In this document: positions 8,319 through 16,882 of the stretch, piece by piece
How positions within the stretch are numbered: position 1 is the stretch's first letter
Layout of the letters: each line of letters begins with the position of its first letter
Assembly (NCBI RefSeq): GCF_050433385.1
Contig: NZ_JBNPXI010000010.1
Span: 62,001 to 126,000, forward strand
Source: Brassicibacter mesophilus
GTDB taxonomy: Bacteria; Bacillota; Clostridia; Tissierellales; Proteiniboraceae
DNA length: 64,000 bases
Direction: 5' to 3'
Made by a program: the position numbers and the translations under genes
The notes under the pieces: model-generated
What the model saw: the letters and a program-made list of their open reading frames with translations, nothing else
Databases searched by the model: none
Told to the model about the DNA's origin: nothing

Positions 8319-8966
8319 ATGAGAAAGCATTTTGACGAACAGCTAGATAAACTTCACTTATCATTACTAAAAATGGGAGCATTAGTTGAAGATGTGATAG
8401 ATTTAGCGATAAAATCACTAGTAACTCAAGATTTAGACAAGGCTCAAAAAGTGTTGAAGTTAGATGACAAGATAGATGAAATGGAGATTGAGATTGAAGA
8501 AAAATGTTTAAATTTACTTGCACTGCAACAGCCTATAGCAAAAGACTTACGAAGAATAAGTACTATTTTAAAGATAATTACTGATTTGGAGAGAATAGGG
8601 GACCATGGAGTAAATATTGCGAAAGTGACAATGAAAATCGGAACACAAAAGCATATTAAACCACTTATTGATATACCTAGAATGGCAGATATAACAAAGC
8701 AGATGGTCAAGAAAAGCTTGGATAGCTTTATCAATGAAGATACTAATCTTGCTAGAGAAACAGCGGAAATGGACGATATTATAGATGATATTTATGAAGA
8801 TATATATGTTGAACTACTGGAAATGCTTAGTGTAAATAAGGAAATTATGCAGCAAGTTGTATACTTATTGTTCGTTGGCAGGTATTTAGAAAGAATAGCA
8901 GATCATACAACTAACATTTGTGAAAGAATTATATACATGACTACTGGAGAAAGAGTAGAATTTTAA
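8319..8966 (+). CDS. phoU: phosphate signalling protein PhoU
   Basis: A 215-residue all-helical protein with two copies of the PhoU repeat. The metal-binding E/D-rich motifs are in LERIGDHGVN and again in LERIADHTTN, positioned as in PhoU dimers. PhoU links PstB to the PhoR kinase and represses the Pho response when phosphate is ample. Here phoR and phoB are not adjacent but lie 28 kb away at 36378-38860. It is the last gene of the pst operon, and a strong terminator overlaps its stop codon. Confidence 0.96.
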   Translation: MRKHFDEQLDKLHLSLLKMGALVEDVIDLAIKSLVTQDLDKAQKVLKLDDKIDEMEIEIEEKCLNLLALQQPIAKDLRRISTILKIITDLERIGDHGVNIAKVTMKIGTQKHIKPLIDIPRMADITKQMVKKSLDSFINEDTNLARETAEMDDIIDDIYEDIYVELLEMLSVNKEIMQQVVYLLFVGRYLERIADHTTNICERIIYMTTGERVEF

Positions 8967-8995
8967 ATTCATCCGTGAATCGGATGAATTTTTTT
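8965..8995 (+). terminator. terminator of the pst operon
   Basis: AAATTCATCCG (8965-8975), 5-nt loop, CGGATGAATTT (8981-8991), then a T-run. The perfect 11-bp stem includes the last bases of phoU. Confidence 0.93.
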
Positions 8996-9062
8996 ATAAT
9001 ACATAGTCAATATTAATAAAAAAAATATTAAAAGGCAAAATAGTATTAGGAGGTGTATAGCT

Positions 9063-9563
9063 TTGAAAAAAAATAAATTGATTTATTGTATTCTGCTCTT
9101 TATGCTGACATTATCACTAATATCTGTAGGATGTAGGCCAGCTGAAAAACCTAGTCCAGATAATATAACTCAACAACAAGCTGAAATTGACAGATACATA
9201 GAGAAAGAGAACTTAAGAAGACAGAATGATAAGGATTACCAGCAAGTAGTTAAGGCAGAATCCATTGCAGACTCATTGGTTGATCAAGAAGGTATCTATG
9301 ACGCGACGGTTGTACTACATGAAAACAAAGCACTTGTTGGAGTTGATGCTCTAGAAGAAAGAGAAGGAAAGTTATCGCAAGATATGAAATACAAAATAAT
9401 GAACACTGTAAAAGCATTTGATGCTGAGATAAAGAATGTAACAATAACTTCAAACAAGGATTTGTTCAATAAGATAGATGATATTGAACAATCTTTAATC
9501 AGAGGTGATACAAAAAGAAATATCAGTAAAGAAATAGATGAAATTATTAAGAAAATAAAATGA
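9063..9563 (+). CDS. YhcN/YlaJ family sporulation lipoprotein
   Basis: A 166-residue protein with a TTG start well placed after AGGAGGTG. A hydrophobic signal ends in SVGC, a plausible lipobox with Cys at residue 24. The mature part has a Gln/Glu-rich segment and then SIADSLVDQEGIYDATVVLH and ALVGVDALE. This is the heavy-metal-associated-like fold region seen in YhcN/YlaJ spore lipoproteins. In Bacillus these are made under forespore sigma factors and found in the spore membrane. Here it stands alone between the pst operon and a membrane protein gene. Confidence 0.72.
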   Translation: MKKNKLIYCILLFMLTLSLISVGCRPAEKPSPDNITQQQAEIDRYIEKENLRRQNDKDYQQVVKAESIADSLVDQEGIYDATVVLHENKALVGVDALEEREGKLSQDMKYKIMNTVKAFDAEIKNVTITSNKDLFNKIDDIEQSLIRGDTKRNISKEIDEIIKKIK

Positions 9564-9577
9564 AATAAAGTAGAAAC

Positions 9578-9607
9578 AAGAAATCCAGTCGTTTGATTGG
9601 ATTTCTT
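9578..9607 (+). terminator. hairpin after the YhcN-like gene
   Basis: AAGAAATCCA (9578-9587) and TGGATTTCTT (9598-9607) form a perfect 10-bp stem around a 10-nt loop. Only a weak T-tract follows, so termination may be partial. Confidence 0.65.
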
Positions 9608-9666
9608 CATATATTGGACTTATTCTAAATACTATATAGTAAATATTAAAAATTAGAGAGGTATTT

Positions 9667-10860
9667 ATGGATAAGTATGGATTTATTAAAAAAAATGGAA
9701 TATATATATTCTTTTCTGGATTTTTTCTTATTATGTACTTAGTTTATGATGATCCTCAAGAAAGCATTTTTATAATTTTATCATTAATTGCACTAATTAA
9801 GTCATCAAAGAATGCTTCAACACAGACTACTTTTACACTATTTTCAGTTTTTGTAGTTTTTATAGCTTTAGCATACATTGTAGTGAATATATTTTTATTA
9901 ACACAACGCTATAATATGGAATTAAATAATATTAATCCTCTTAGAAAACTTGAGAAGACAGCAGTACTTGTAGTATATGAGGGAGAACCTGAAAGATATA
10001 ACTTATCAAAATGCTTAACAAATATTAAGTACAATAAAGATATTAGTGAAAAAATATTGACTCCATTTCTACTAAATAAAAATAAAAATAATTATAAAGA
10101 AATTGGGAAAAGTGATTATAAAAAAAACACCGATGAAATGAAAAATGAATTACAGCAAGTGCTAGATGAAAATTATAAGGTGTATGTTTCATATATGAAT
10201 GATTCAAAATATATTGAAGAATGTTTAATTGATATTGTAAATGATGGGTATCATAATGTTATAGTAGTTCCTATGGTCTTGACAGATGGTCATACTCTAC
10301 AGATAATTAAAGCAAGAATCGAGAAGATGAAACTTTTCAATTTAAACATTAACATAAAATATGTTGAACTTTTATGGAATAATAATGCAATTGCAGCGGC
10401 TTACACTAAAACTATAGAGAAGTATATTAATAAAAATGGACTTACAGATATAGGAATTTTACTAATTGGAGAAGGGGAGAAAGGGTATAATAGAGGAAAT
10501 CATATAGAGTCTGCAAAAGAAAATCTGATGCTTAGAAATAAGATTAAATCTTATTTAATAAGTGATTTAGATATAGAAGAAAATAAAATTAAAACAGCAT
10601 GGTTTAATTATATACAACCAAATTATATTGACACCATAGATAATCTTTTGGAATATGGCGTTGGAAATATATTGATAGTGTATGTAAAACCATCTGCAAC
10701 AAATATTGATAATAGTACTATAGCTCTAAAAACAAAGTCTAGCATAGATTTTCCTGAAGGCGTGAAAGTTAGAGTATTAGATGGATTTTTAAAAGACAGC
10801 AGTATAATCGATGAGATAAAAAACATGGTGGAATTTACAAATCTGCAAAAATGGGAGTAA
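9667..10860 (+). CDS. membrane-anchored protein with a chelatase-like soluble domain
   Basis: A 397-residue protein. The first 80 residues hold about three membrane segments, and the rest is soluble. The soluble part has two similar alpha/beta halves. One contains GYHNVIVVPMVLTDGHT and the other GILLIGEGEKGYNRGNH followed later by GNILIVYVKPSA. This two-lobe pattern resembles the ferrochelatase/CbiX chelatase superfamily, in which a lobe carries a VVPxFLxxG strand-turn. The catalytic His pattern is not clearly conserved, so enzymatic activity is doubtful. It is followed 23 nt later by the M16 protease pair and may be cotranscribed with it. Function unknown. Confidence 0.45.
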   Translation: MDKYGFIKKNGIYIFFSGFFLIMYLVYDDPQESIFIILSLIALIKSSKNASTQTTFTLFSVFVVFIALAYIVVNIFLLTQRYNMELNNINPLRKLEKTAVLVVYEGEPERYNLSKCLTNIKYNKDISEKILTPFLLNKNKNNYKEIGKSDYKKNTDEMKNELQQVLDENYKVYVSYMNDSKYIEECLIDIVNDGYHNVIVVPMVLTDGHTLQIIKARIEKMKLFNLNINIKYVELLWNNNAIAAAYTKTIEKYINKNGLTDIGILLIGEGEKGYNRGNHIESAKENLMLRNKIKSYLISDLDIEENKIKTAWFNYIQPNYIDTIDNLLEYGVGNILIVYVKPSATNIDNSTIALKTKSSIDFPEGVKVRVLDGFLKDSSIIDEIKNMVEFTNLQKWE

Positions 10861-10883
10861 TAATCTATTAGGAGGTATCAACT

Positions 10884-12161
10884 TTGAATTTAAATTACTA
10901 TAGAAAAGAAATAGACAAAAAAACTTATTTAAATTTTATTAAAACAAACAAGTTTAAAACTAATTTAATAAATATTTACTTTATTAGACCTCTTATAAAA
11001 GAAGAGGCTACAATTAATGCTTTACTTCCACTAGTGTTAAAGCGTGGAACGAAAAATTATAATACATCTTTAGATATACAACGAAAGCTAGAGGAGCTAT
11101 ATGGAGCAAATTTAAGCATAGATGTTAGTAAAAAGGGAGAGAGACAAGTAATAAGATTTACGATTGAGGCACCTGATGCAAGTTATACAGAGTCTAAAGA
11201 CCTTATAGCTCAAGCTATTGAAATGTTAAATGAGATAATAAATCAACCACTTTTAGAAGATAAAGCTTTTTTAGAAAAATACGTTGAACAAGAAAAAGAG
11301 AATTTGAGAAAGAAAATTAAAGGCAGGATAAATGATAAGAAGAGATATGCAATAGATAGGTGTATAGAAGAAATGTGTGAAAATGAGAATTTTAAAATAT
11401 ATAAATATGGATATGTGGAGGATTTAAATAGGATTGATGGTAAAAGCTTGTATAAACACTATCAAAATGTATTAGCAACAAGTAATATAGAAATAAGTGT
11501 AGTTGGAGATATTTCTCAAAATGATTTTGAGGCAATCTTTAAACAGATATTCACAATTATAAGAGGAGATATAGTAGATATTCCTAGAGAGAAAATTGAT
11601 AAACAAATTGATGATGTTAATGTAGTACTTGAAAATATGGATGTAAGTCAGGGAAAGCTTACACTAGGATATAGAATGAATATTCCTTACGAAGATAAGC
11701 TCTACGATGCTTTTATGATTGCTAATGAGATACTTGGTGGGGGTCCAAATTCTAAGCTTTTTTTAAATGTAAGAGAAAAGGAAAGTCTTGCGTATTATGT
11801 ATTTTCTCAGTCATATAAATTTAAATCTATTATGCTGATGGTATCAGGAATAGAATCTGAGAATTATGATATGGCAGTAGATATTATGAAAAAGCAAGTA
11901 GATGAAATACAATTAGGACAGTTTTCTGAAAGTGATATAGACCAAGCAAAGAATTCAATCATGACTTCTATAGTGTCATTAACTGATGATAACTATTCTT
12001 TGTCTGAATTTTATTTAAGTCAGGCATTAACAGGAGACAGTCGTACAATTGATAACATGATTAATCAAATAATGAAAGTCAATAAAAGTGATATAATAGA
12101 GTCTTTTCAAAAGCTTAAATTAGATACAATATACTTTTTGAGTAACAAAGGAAACAAATAG
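10884..12161 (+). CDS. M16-family peptidase-like protein, inactive partner (YmfF-like)
   Basis: A 425-residue protein with a TTG start after GGAGGT. It has the M16 pattern of two repeats (LEELYGANLSIDV; later NEILGGGPNSKLFLNVREKESLAYYV) but lacks the zinc-binding HxxEH. It is therefore the inactive member of a heterodimer, as YmfF is relative to YmfH in Bacillus. The active subunit follows 25 nt downstream. The R/Y-type residues in the second domain (VREKESLAYYV) are those that contact substrate in M16 inactive subunits. Substrate is unknown. Confidence 0.85.
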   Translation: MNLNYYRKEIDKKTYLNFIKTNKFKTNLINIYFIRPLIKEEATINALLPLVLKRGTKNYNTSLDIQRKLEELYGANLSIDVSKKGERQVIRFTIEAPDASYTESKDLIAQAIEMLNEIINQPLLEDKAFLEKYVEQEKENLRKKIKGRINDKKRYAIDRCIEEMCENENFKIYKYGYVEDLNRIDGKSLYKHYQNVLATSNIEISVVGDISQNDFEAIFKQIFTIIRGDIVDIPREKIDKQIDDVNVVLENMDVSQGKLTLGYRMNIPYEDKLYDAFMIANEILGGGPNSKLFLNVREKESLAYYVFSQSYKFKSIMLMVSGIESENYDMAVDIMKKQVDEIQLGQFSESDIDQAKNSIMTSIVSLTDDNYSLSEFYLSQALTGDSRTIDNMINQIMKVNKSDIIESFQKLKLDTIYFLSNKGNK

Positions 12162-12186
12162 GCGATTCCGAGGAGGTGGAGTACAA

Positions 12187-13458
12187 ATGAAAAATGATAG
12201 ATTAAAAGAAGAAGTTTATACTCATGAATTAGAAAACGGATTGAAGGTATTTTATATGCCTAAAAAAGGATATGTTAAAAAGTATGCTATATATGCAACT
12301 AATTATGGATCAAATGATAACAAGTTTAAGCCAATAGGAGAGAATGATATAGTAGAAGTTCCAGAGGGGATTGCTCACTTTTTAGAACATAAATTATTTG
12401 AAGAGCCTGAAGGAAACATTTTTAATGATTTTTCAAAATTAGGCTCATATGTAAATGCATATACAAACTATAATCAAACAGCGTATCTCTTTTCTTGTAC
12501 CGATAAATTTTATGAAAATCTAGAGCTACTAGTTAAGTTTGTCCAAAATCCTTACTTCACAGATGAAAATGTTGAAAAAGAAAAGGGCATAATTGAACAA
12601 GAGATACGTATGTATGATGATGCTGCAGAATGGAAGGTATTTTCAAACAGCTTAAGTGCAATGTATAATGTACACCCAGTAAGAATTGATATAGCTGGAA
12701 CGGTTGATAGTATAAGTAAAATAGATAAAGAGATTTTATATAAATGCTATAACACTTTTTACAATCCTGCTAACATGATTATATTTATTATAGGGGATGT
12801 AGATTTTGATAATGCATTAGATATTATTAGAAAAAATCAAAAGATCTCTGAAAAACCCAGTAAAATAATAGAGAGAGTAAGAACATCCGAACCGGATAAA
12901 GTAAATAGAAAGACAATACAGGATACGCTTAGTGTTTCAACTCCAATATTTAATATTGGATATAAGGATACCGATATAGGGTATGATGGAGACAAATTGA
13001 TTCATAAGGAAATATGCACAAATATTTTGCTTGAAATGTTATTTGGAAATAGTTCTGAGTTTTTCCAACAGCTTTATGACGAGGGACTAATAACAAATTC
13101 TTTTGGATCACAATATGTGGGAAATAAAGACTATGGATATTCTATTATTGGTGGAGAATCTGAATCTCCAAAAACTGTTTTAGAAAGGATTGAACACTAT
13201 ATAAAAAATACTAGAGAGAAGGGTCTTTCAAAAGAAGATTTTAATAGAATAAAGAAAAAACTTATAGGATACCATCTAATGGAGCTTAACTCAATAGAAT
13301 ATATAGCTACCAATTTTGTAAGCTATCACTTTAAAAATTCATCTTTACTGAGATATCTAGATATTATTAATGAAGTAAGTATTTCAGATGTGCAAAAAAG
13401 ATTTGATGTTCATATGAATGATGACAATCATGTGCTTTCGATTGTAATGCCCAAGTAA
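12187..13458 (+). CDS. M16-family zinc metallopeptidase (YmfH-like)
   Basis: A 423-residue protein with the inverted zinc motif HFLEH at residues 64-68 (His64, Glu67, His68). A downstream Glu in IIEQEI (about 137-139) is the likely third ligand. This makes it the catalytic member of the pair with the upstream gene. Homologous YmfF/YmfH (and AlbE/AlbF) pairs are cytoplasmic peptidases acting on small peptides. The ribosome binding site GAGGAGG precedes the ATG. A hairpin at 13515-13567 separates it from lgt. Confidence 0.92.
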   Translation: MKNDRLKEEVYTHELENGLKVFYMPKKGYVKKYAIYATNYGSNDNKFKPIGENDIVEVPEGIAHFLEHKLFEEPEGNIFNDFSKLGSYVNAYTNYNQTAYLFSCTDKFYENLELLVKFVQNPYFTDENVEKEKGIIEQEIRMYDDAAEWKVFSNSLSAMYNVHPVRIDIAGTVDSISKIDKEILYKCYNTFYNPANMIIFIIGDVDFDNALDIIRKNQKISEKPSKIIERVRTSEPDKVNRKTIQDTLSVSTPIFNIGYKDTDIGYDGDKLIHKEICTNILLEMLFGNSSEFFQQLYDEGLITNSFGSQYVGNKDYGYSIIGGESESPKTVLERIEHYIKNTREKGLSKEDFNRIKKKLIGYHLMELNSIEYIATNFVSYHFKNSSLLRYLDIINEVSISDVQKRFDVHMNDDNHVLSIVMPK

Positions 13459-13514
13459 GTTTATTGACTTTAACTAAAAATAAAAATATAATTAGAAATA
13501 ATATAAAAAAGATT

Positions 13515-13567
13515 AAGCTACTAGGTTTAATGGTTACAATGTGCAATCATAATAAAACTAGTAGCTT
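13515..13567. repeat. long-stem hairpin between ymfH-like gene and lgt
   Basis: AAGCTACTAGGTTT (13515-13528) pairs with AAACTAGTAGCTT (13555-13567), one bulge, around a 26-nt loop. It may terminate the protease operon, although only a weak T-stretch follows, or it may structure the lgt leader. Confidence 0.55.
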
Positions 13568-13591
13568 ATTAACTGCAAAAGGAGGATGGAT

Positions 13592-14338
13592 ATGGATCCA
13601 GTGGCTTTTGAGATTTTTGGTATATCTGTACGATGGTATGGTATTTTAATATCTATGGGATTATTGTTGGCTACAGTTGTAGCATTAAGGGAATGTAAAA
13701 GAATAGGCTTTAATGATGAGCTGTTAATAGATTTACTGATTTTTGCGGTGCCTGCAGCAATAATAGGAGCTAGGATTTACTACGTTGTCTTTTCATGGGA
13801 CTACTATAAAGGTGATTTTATGAAGATGATAAATATCAGAGAAGGCGGCTTAGCAATACATGGTGGGCTAATAGGAGCTATTTTAGTAGCACTTATTTTC
13901 TGTAAGGTAAGAAAAGTTGATTTTTGGCAGCTTGCAGATATTACTGGTCCAAGTATTATTTTAGGGCAAGCAATAGGACGATGGGGGAATTATGTTAATC
14001 AAGAAGCCCACGGAGGACCGACAAATCTTCCTTGGGGAATTATGATTAACGGACAAAAAGTACATCCCACATTTTTGTATGAGTCCTTATGGGATTTTGC
14101 AGTGTTTTTATTTTTATTGTGGTATAGAAAAAACAAGACTAAGGTTAGAGGCGAAGTATTTTTACTTTATATAGCTTTATATTCTGTAGGCAGATTTTTC
14201 ATTGAAGGATTGAGAACAGATAGCTTAATGTTTGGGCCAATAAGAGTAGCTCAACTTATAAGCGCTGTAAGTATAATTATAGCTATGCTACTATTTTTCA
14301 TCAGAAGAAAACAAAGCATGTTGGATAATGTAGAATAA
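13592..14338 (+). CDS. lgt: prolipoprotein diacylglyceryl transferase Lgt
   Basis: A 248-residue membrane protein with about seven membrane segments. Key motifs are GARIYYV, the HGGLIGA that contains the catalytic His, the Lgt signature GRWGNYVNQEAHG, and HPTFLYES. Lgt adds diacylglycerol from phosphatidylglycerol to the lipobox Cys of prelipoproteins such as PstS and the YhcN-like protein in this window. An ATG at 13586 directly abuts GGAGG, so it cannot be used well. ATG 13592 sits 6 nt from it and is the better start (MDPVAFEIFG). Confidence 0.96.
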   Translation: MDPVAFEIFGISVRWYGILISMGLLLATVVALRECKRIGFNDELLIDLLIFAVPAAIIGARIYYVVFSWDYYKGDFMKMINIREGGLAIHGGLIGAILVALIFCKVRKVDFWQLADITGPSIILGQAIGRWGNYVNQEAHGGPTNLPWGIMINGQKVHPTFLYESLWDFAVFLFLLWYRKNKTKVRGEVFLLYIALYSVGRFFIEGLRTDSLMFGPIRVAQLISAVSIIIAMLLFFIRRKQSMLDNVE

Positions 14339-14455
14339 TCAACCAATTAAACGACATTTTTTTGGAAATATATAGATAATTGGTAAAAAAGAGAGAAAAC
14401 AGGAGATATATTATGTCTAAATAAAAAAACGGGTGTAGATAACAGAAACAATCAA

Positions 14456-14485
14456 TTGACACTTTAGGAAAAATTGTAATAAAAT
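14456..14485 (+). promoter_or_regulatory. sigma-A-type promoter for the Spo0E-like gene
   Basis: TTGACA (14456-14461), 18 bp, TAAAAT (14480-14485), ending 31 bp before the Spo0E-like start. The -35 is a full consensus match. Confidence 0.65.
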
Positions 14486-14516
14486 GGTCGTACCTAATGA
14501 AAAGGCGGGATGAAAT

Positions 14517-14687
14517 ATGACACTTAATGACGAGATTATCGTATTAAGGGACAAGCTTAATGCCTCAATAGTTAATAATGACGACTATAATGTTATCTAC
14601 AACTTAAGTATTGAGTTAGATACGTTGATATCACTATTCTACAAGGCTAAAAAAGAATTGTCTGTGAATAAGAAAAAGGTTTCATAG
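14517..14687 (+). CDS. Spo0E-like aspartyl-phosphate phosphatase
   Basis: A 56-residue protein preceded by AAGGCGGGA. The first helix (LRDKLNASIV) and the second (YNLSIELDTLISLFYK) contain the Spo0E signature S-x-ELD-x-LI. This is the two-helix fold that removes the phosphate from Spo0A~P. It would delay or gate sporulation entry. It has its own sigma-A promoter and terminator, so it is a free-standing unit between lgt and mraZ. Small genes of this family are often missed by gene callers. Confidence 0.85.
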   Translation: MTLNDEIIVLRDKLNASIVNNDDYNVIYNLSIELDTLISLFYKAKKELSVNKKKVS

Positions 14688-14749
14688 TTTTAACTCTTAA
14701 GTCAGATTATAAATAATATAAAAATAGTATATTTATACTAGATGTTTGT

Positions 14750-14785
14750 ACAGCTGTTTAATATTAGACAGCTGTTTTTATTTTG
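14750..14785 (+). terminator. terminator of the Spo0E-like gene
   Basis: ACAGCTGT occurs at 14750-14757 and 14768-14775, forming an 8-bp stem around a 10-nt loop, followed by TTTTATTTTG. The remaining stretch to 14897 is AT-rich and featureless. Confidence 0.85.
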
Positions 14786-14897
14786 CATTTTTTGCTGAAA
14801 ATTGATGTTTTTTAGTACTTAAGAACTAATTAATAAAAATTTATTTTTTTTATTATTTTTAGCAGGAATTCAGAAGTCAGTATAGAAATACTAAAAT

Positions 14898-14942
14898 GTG
14901 GTTTGAAGTGGTAGGAAGTGGAGGGGAATCCCTCAAAGTGGG
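14898..14942 (+). promoter_or_regulatory. MraZ-box direct repeats upstream of mraZ
   Basis: GTGGTTTGAA, GTGGTAGGAA and GTGGAGGGGA start at 14898, 14908 and 14918, an exact 10-bp period, and another GTGGG begins at 14938. MraZ is known to bind TGG-containing direct repeats spaced 10 bp in its own promoter, so these are the expected autoregulatory site. A small GAGGG/CCCTC dyad lies at 14921-14934. Confidence 0.8.
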
Positions 14943-14951
14943 GTGAAGTTA

Positions 14952-15383
14952 ATGTTTATTGGTGAATACCAACATTCGTTAGATAATAAAGGCAGAATTA
15001 TTATTCCGTCTAAGTTCAGAGAAGAGCTAGGAGATACATTTATAATGACTAAAGGATTGGATAATTGTCTTTTTGTTTACCCTAAAGATGAATGGAAGGT
15101 TTTAGAGGATAAGTTGAAACTTTTACCACTAACAAGAAAAGATGCACGAGCATTTGTAAGGTTCTTTTTTGCAGGGGCAACTGAATGTGAGCTTGATAAG
15201 CAAGGAAGAATACTGATACCAAGTAATTTAAGAGAGCACAGTAAGTTAGAGAAAGACGCTGTAATAATAGGCGTTTCAAATAGAGTAGAGGTATGGAGCA
15301 AGGAACAATGGGATTCATATAATGATGACGATGATCTAAGCTATGAAAATATCGCAGAAAAAATGGCTGAACTTGGAATATAG
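14952..15383 (+). CDS. mraZ: transcriptional regulator MraZ
   Basis: A 143-residue protein with two SpoVT/AbrB-like repeats. The first is in MFIGEYQHSLDNKGRIIIPS and the second is ECELDKQGRILIPSNLR. MraZ is the DNA-binding regulator that heads dcw clusters and represses its own operon. The GTG at 14943 is in frame, but it lies within the ribosome binding site GTGGGGTGA. ATG 14952 gives the standard MFIGEY start. Confidence 0.97.
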   Translation: MFIGEYQHSLDNKGRIIIPSKFREELGDTFIMTKGLDNCLFVYPKDEWKVLEDKLKLLPLTRKDARAFVRFFFAGATECELDKQGRILIPSNLREHSKLEKDAVIIGVSNRVEVWSKEQWDSYNDDDDLSYENIAEKMAELGI

Positions 15384-15446
15384 GTTATATATGAGCTATA
15401 TTGAGTAAATAATAAGGATAAGTGAAAGTAAATTGAGGTGAAGATT

Positions 15447-16379
15447 TTGGATTTTAAGCATGTATCTGTGTTACTAGACGAATCAATTAATGGATTAAAT
15501 ATTAAAGAAAATGGAATTTATGTAGATGGAACATTAGGTGGCGCTGGACACTCAAAAGAGATTGCTAAAAGGTTAGGTAGTGGAAGATTGATCGGTATTG
15601 ACCAAGACCTTAATGCTATAAAGAAAGCCACAGCAGAGCTTAGTGCATATAAAGAAAAAGTTACAATAGTTCACAATAATTTTAGAAATATAAAGAGTGT
15701 TTTGCAAAGCTTAAATATTGATAAAGTAGATGGAGTACTACTTGACTTAGGAGTGTCCTCACATCAACTTGATGAAGGTGATAGAGGATTTTCATATAAT
15801 CAGGATGCATATCTTGATATGCGAATGGATACAACTAAAGATTTTAAAGCTTGGGATATTGTTAATAATTATGAAAAAGAAGAAATAGAGAGAATTATTA
15901 AGCAGTATGGAGAAGAAAGATGGGCAGCTAGAATCGCACAATTTATTGAGGCAGAAAGAAAGAATAAGCCAATAGATACTACAGGAGAATTGGTTGAAGT
16001 AATAAAAAAGGCTATACCTAGTGGAGCAAGAAAGGATGGGCCTCATCCTGCTAAGAGAACATTTCAGGCAATAAGAATAGAAGTTAACAGAGAACTAGAT
16101 ATATTAAGAGATACTATTATTGACATATGTGGAGTACTAAATACTAAAGGAAGAATATGTATCATAACATTTCATTCGCTAGAAGATAGAATAGTTAAAG
16201 AAACATATAAAGAGCTTAGCTTAGATTGTATATGTCCACCTGAGTTTCCAATATGCCAATGTAATAAGAAAAAAGAATTAAACATTATAACTAGGAAACC
16301 AATTATACCATCAAAAGAAGAACTCGAAGCTAATCCAAGGTCACGAAGTGCAAAATTAAGAGTTGGAGAGAGAGTTTAG
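15447..16379 (+). CDS. rsmH: 16S rRNA (cytosine-1402-N4) methyltransferase RsmH
   Basis: A 310-residue protein. The N-terminus carries the SAM-binding GTLGGAGHSKEIA, with VDGVLLDLGVSSHQLD and GFSYNQDAYLDMRMD following, all RsmH signatures. The C-terminal end has FHSLEDRIVK and NPRSRSAKLR. It methylates C1402 of 16S rRNA and is the usual second dcw gene. The in-frame GTG 15438 lies inside GAGGTG, while TTG 15447 is 6 nt downstream and gives MDFKHVSVLL, the family's normal start. Confidence 0.96.
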   Translation: MDFKHVSVLLDESINGLNIKENGIYVDGTLGGAGHSKEIAKRLGSGRLIGIDQDLNAIKKATAELSAYKEKVTIVHNNFRNIKSVLQSLNIDKVDGVLLDLGVSSHQLDEGDRGFSYNQDAYLDMRMDTTKDFKAWDIVNNYEKEEIERIIKQYGEERWAARIAQFIEAERKNKPIDTTGELVEVIKKAIPSGARKDGPHPAKRTFQAIRIEVNRELDILRDTIIDICGVLNTKGRICIITFHSLEDRIVKETYKELSLDCICPPEFPICQCNKKKELNIITRKPIIPSKEELEANPRSRSAKLRVGERV

Positions 16380-16409
16380 TGTTCTAAAAACATAAGGGAG
16401 TGAATAAAT

Positions 16410-16871
16410 TTGTTAGTAGCCAAAAAAGAAATGTACTCATATGTCGATGAAAAACAACATAAGCCTTTACGAAAAAATAAAAAGAATACTAAAAGTAATA
16501 CGGCTATAAAAGTGAAATTATTTGCTTCTGCACTTATGTTGTTATGTGTATGTTTATCGGTATTATTAAGATATGCTTATATAACACAAATAAAGTTTGA
16601 TGTTTCACAGCTTGATAGAGAGATAACTAACTTACAAAGCGAAAAGCAAGATTTGCTACTTGAGTTGGATAAAATTAAGGAGTCAGGCATGATAGAATTT
16701 GAAGCTCAAAGTAAGCTAGGAATGGTTTATCCATCTGATGAACAGGTAGTATACGTATCTTTAAATAACATAGATGAAAAAAATGTAAATGAAGATAGTG
16801 TTGAAGAAAAATCATTTATATTTTTAAAATCATTTAATAGTTTTTTAGATAAAATATCGGATATGTTTTAG
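16410..16871 (+). CDS. ftsL: cell division protein FtsL-like
   Basis: A 153-residue bitopic protein with a TTG start after AAGGGAGTG. A Lys-rich cytoplasmic N-terminus (1-30), one membrane segment (about 31-56) and a coiled-coil (LDREITNLQSEKQDLLLELD) followed by the LGMVYPSDEQVVYV tail are the FtsL/DivIC pattern. FtsL recruits the septal synthases with FtsQ and DivIC. Sequence is poorly conserved in this family, so the call rests on topology and position between rsmH and the PBP gene. Confidence 0.8.
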   Translation: MLVAKKEMYSYVDEKQHKPLRKNKKNTKSNTAIKVKLFASALMLLCVCLSVLLRYAYITQIKFDVSQLDREITNLQSEKQDLLLELDKIKESGMIEFEAQSKLGMVYPSDEQVVYVSLNNIDEKNVNEDSVEEKSFIFLKSFNSFLDKISDMF

Positions 16872-16882
16872 GGGGCAGAGCT

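Noticed and set aside
13464..13649. 61-codon ORF before lgt
   Set aside because: It runs through the hairpin 13515-13567 and into lgt in another frame, with no ribosome binding site.
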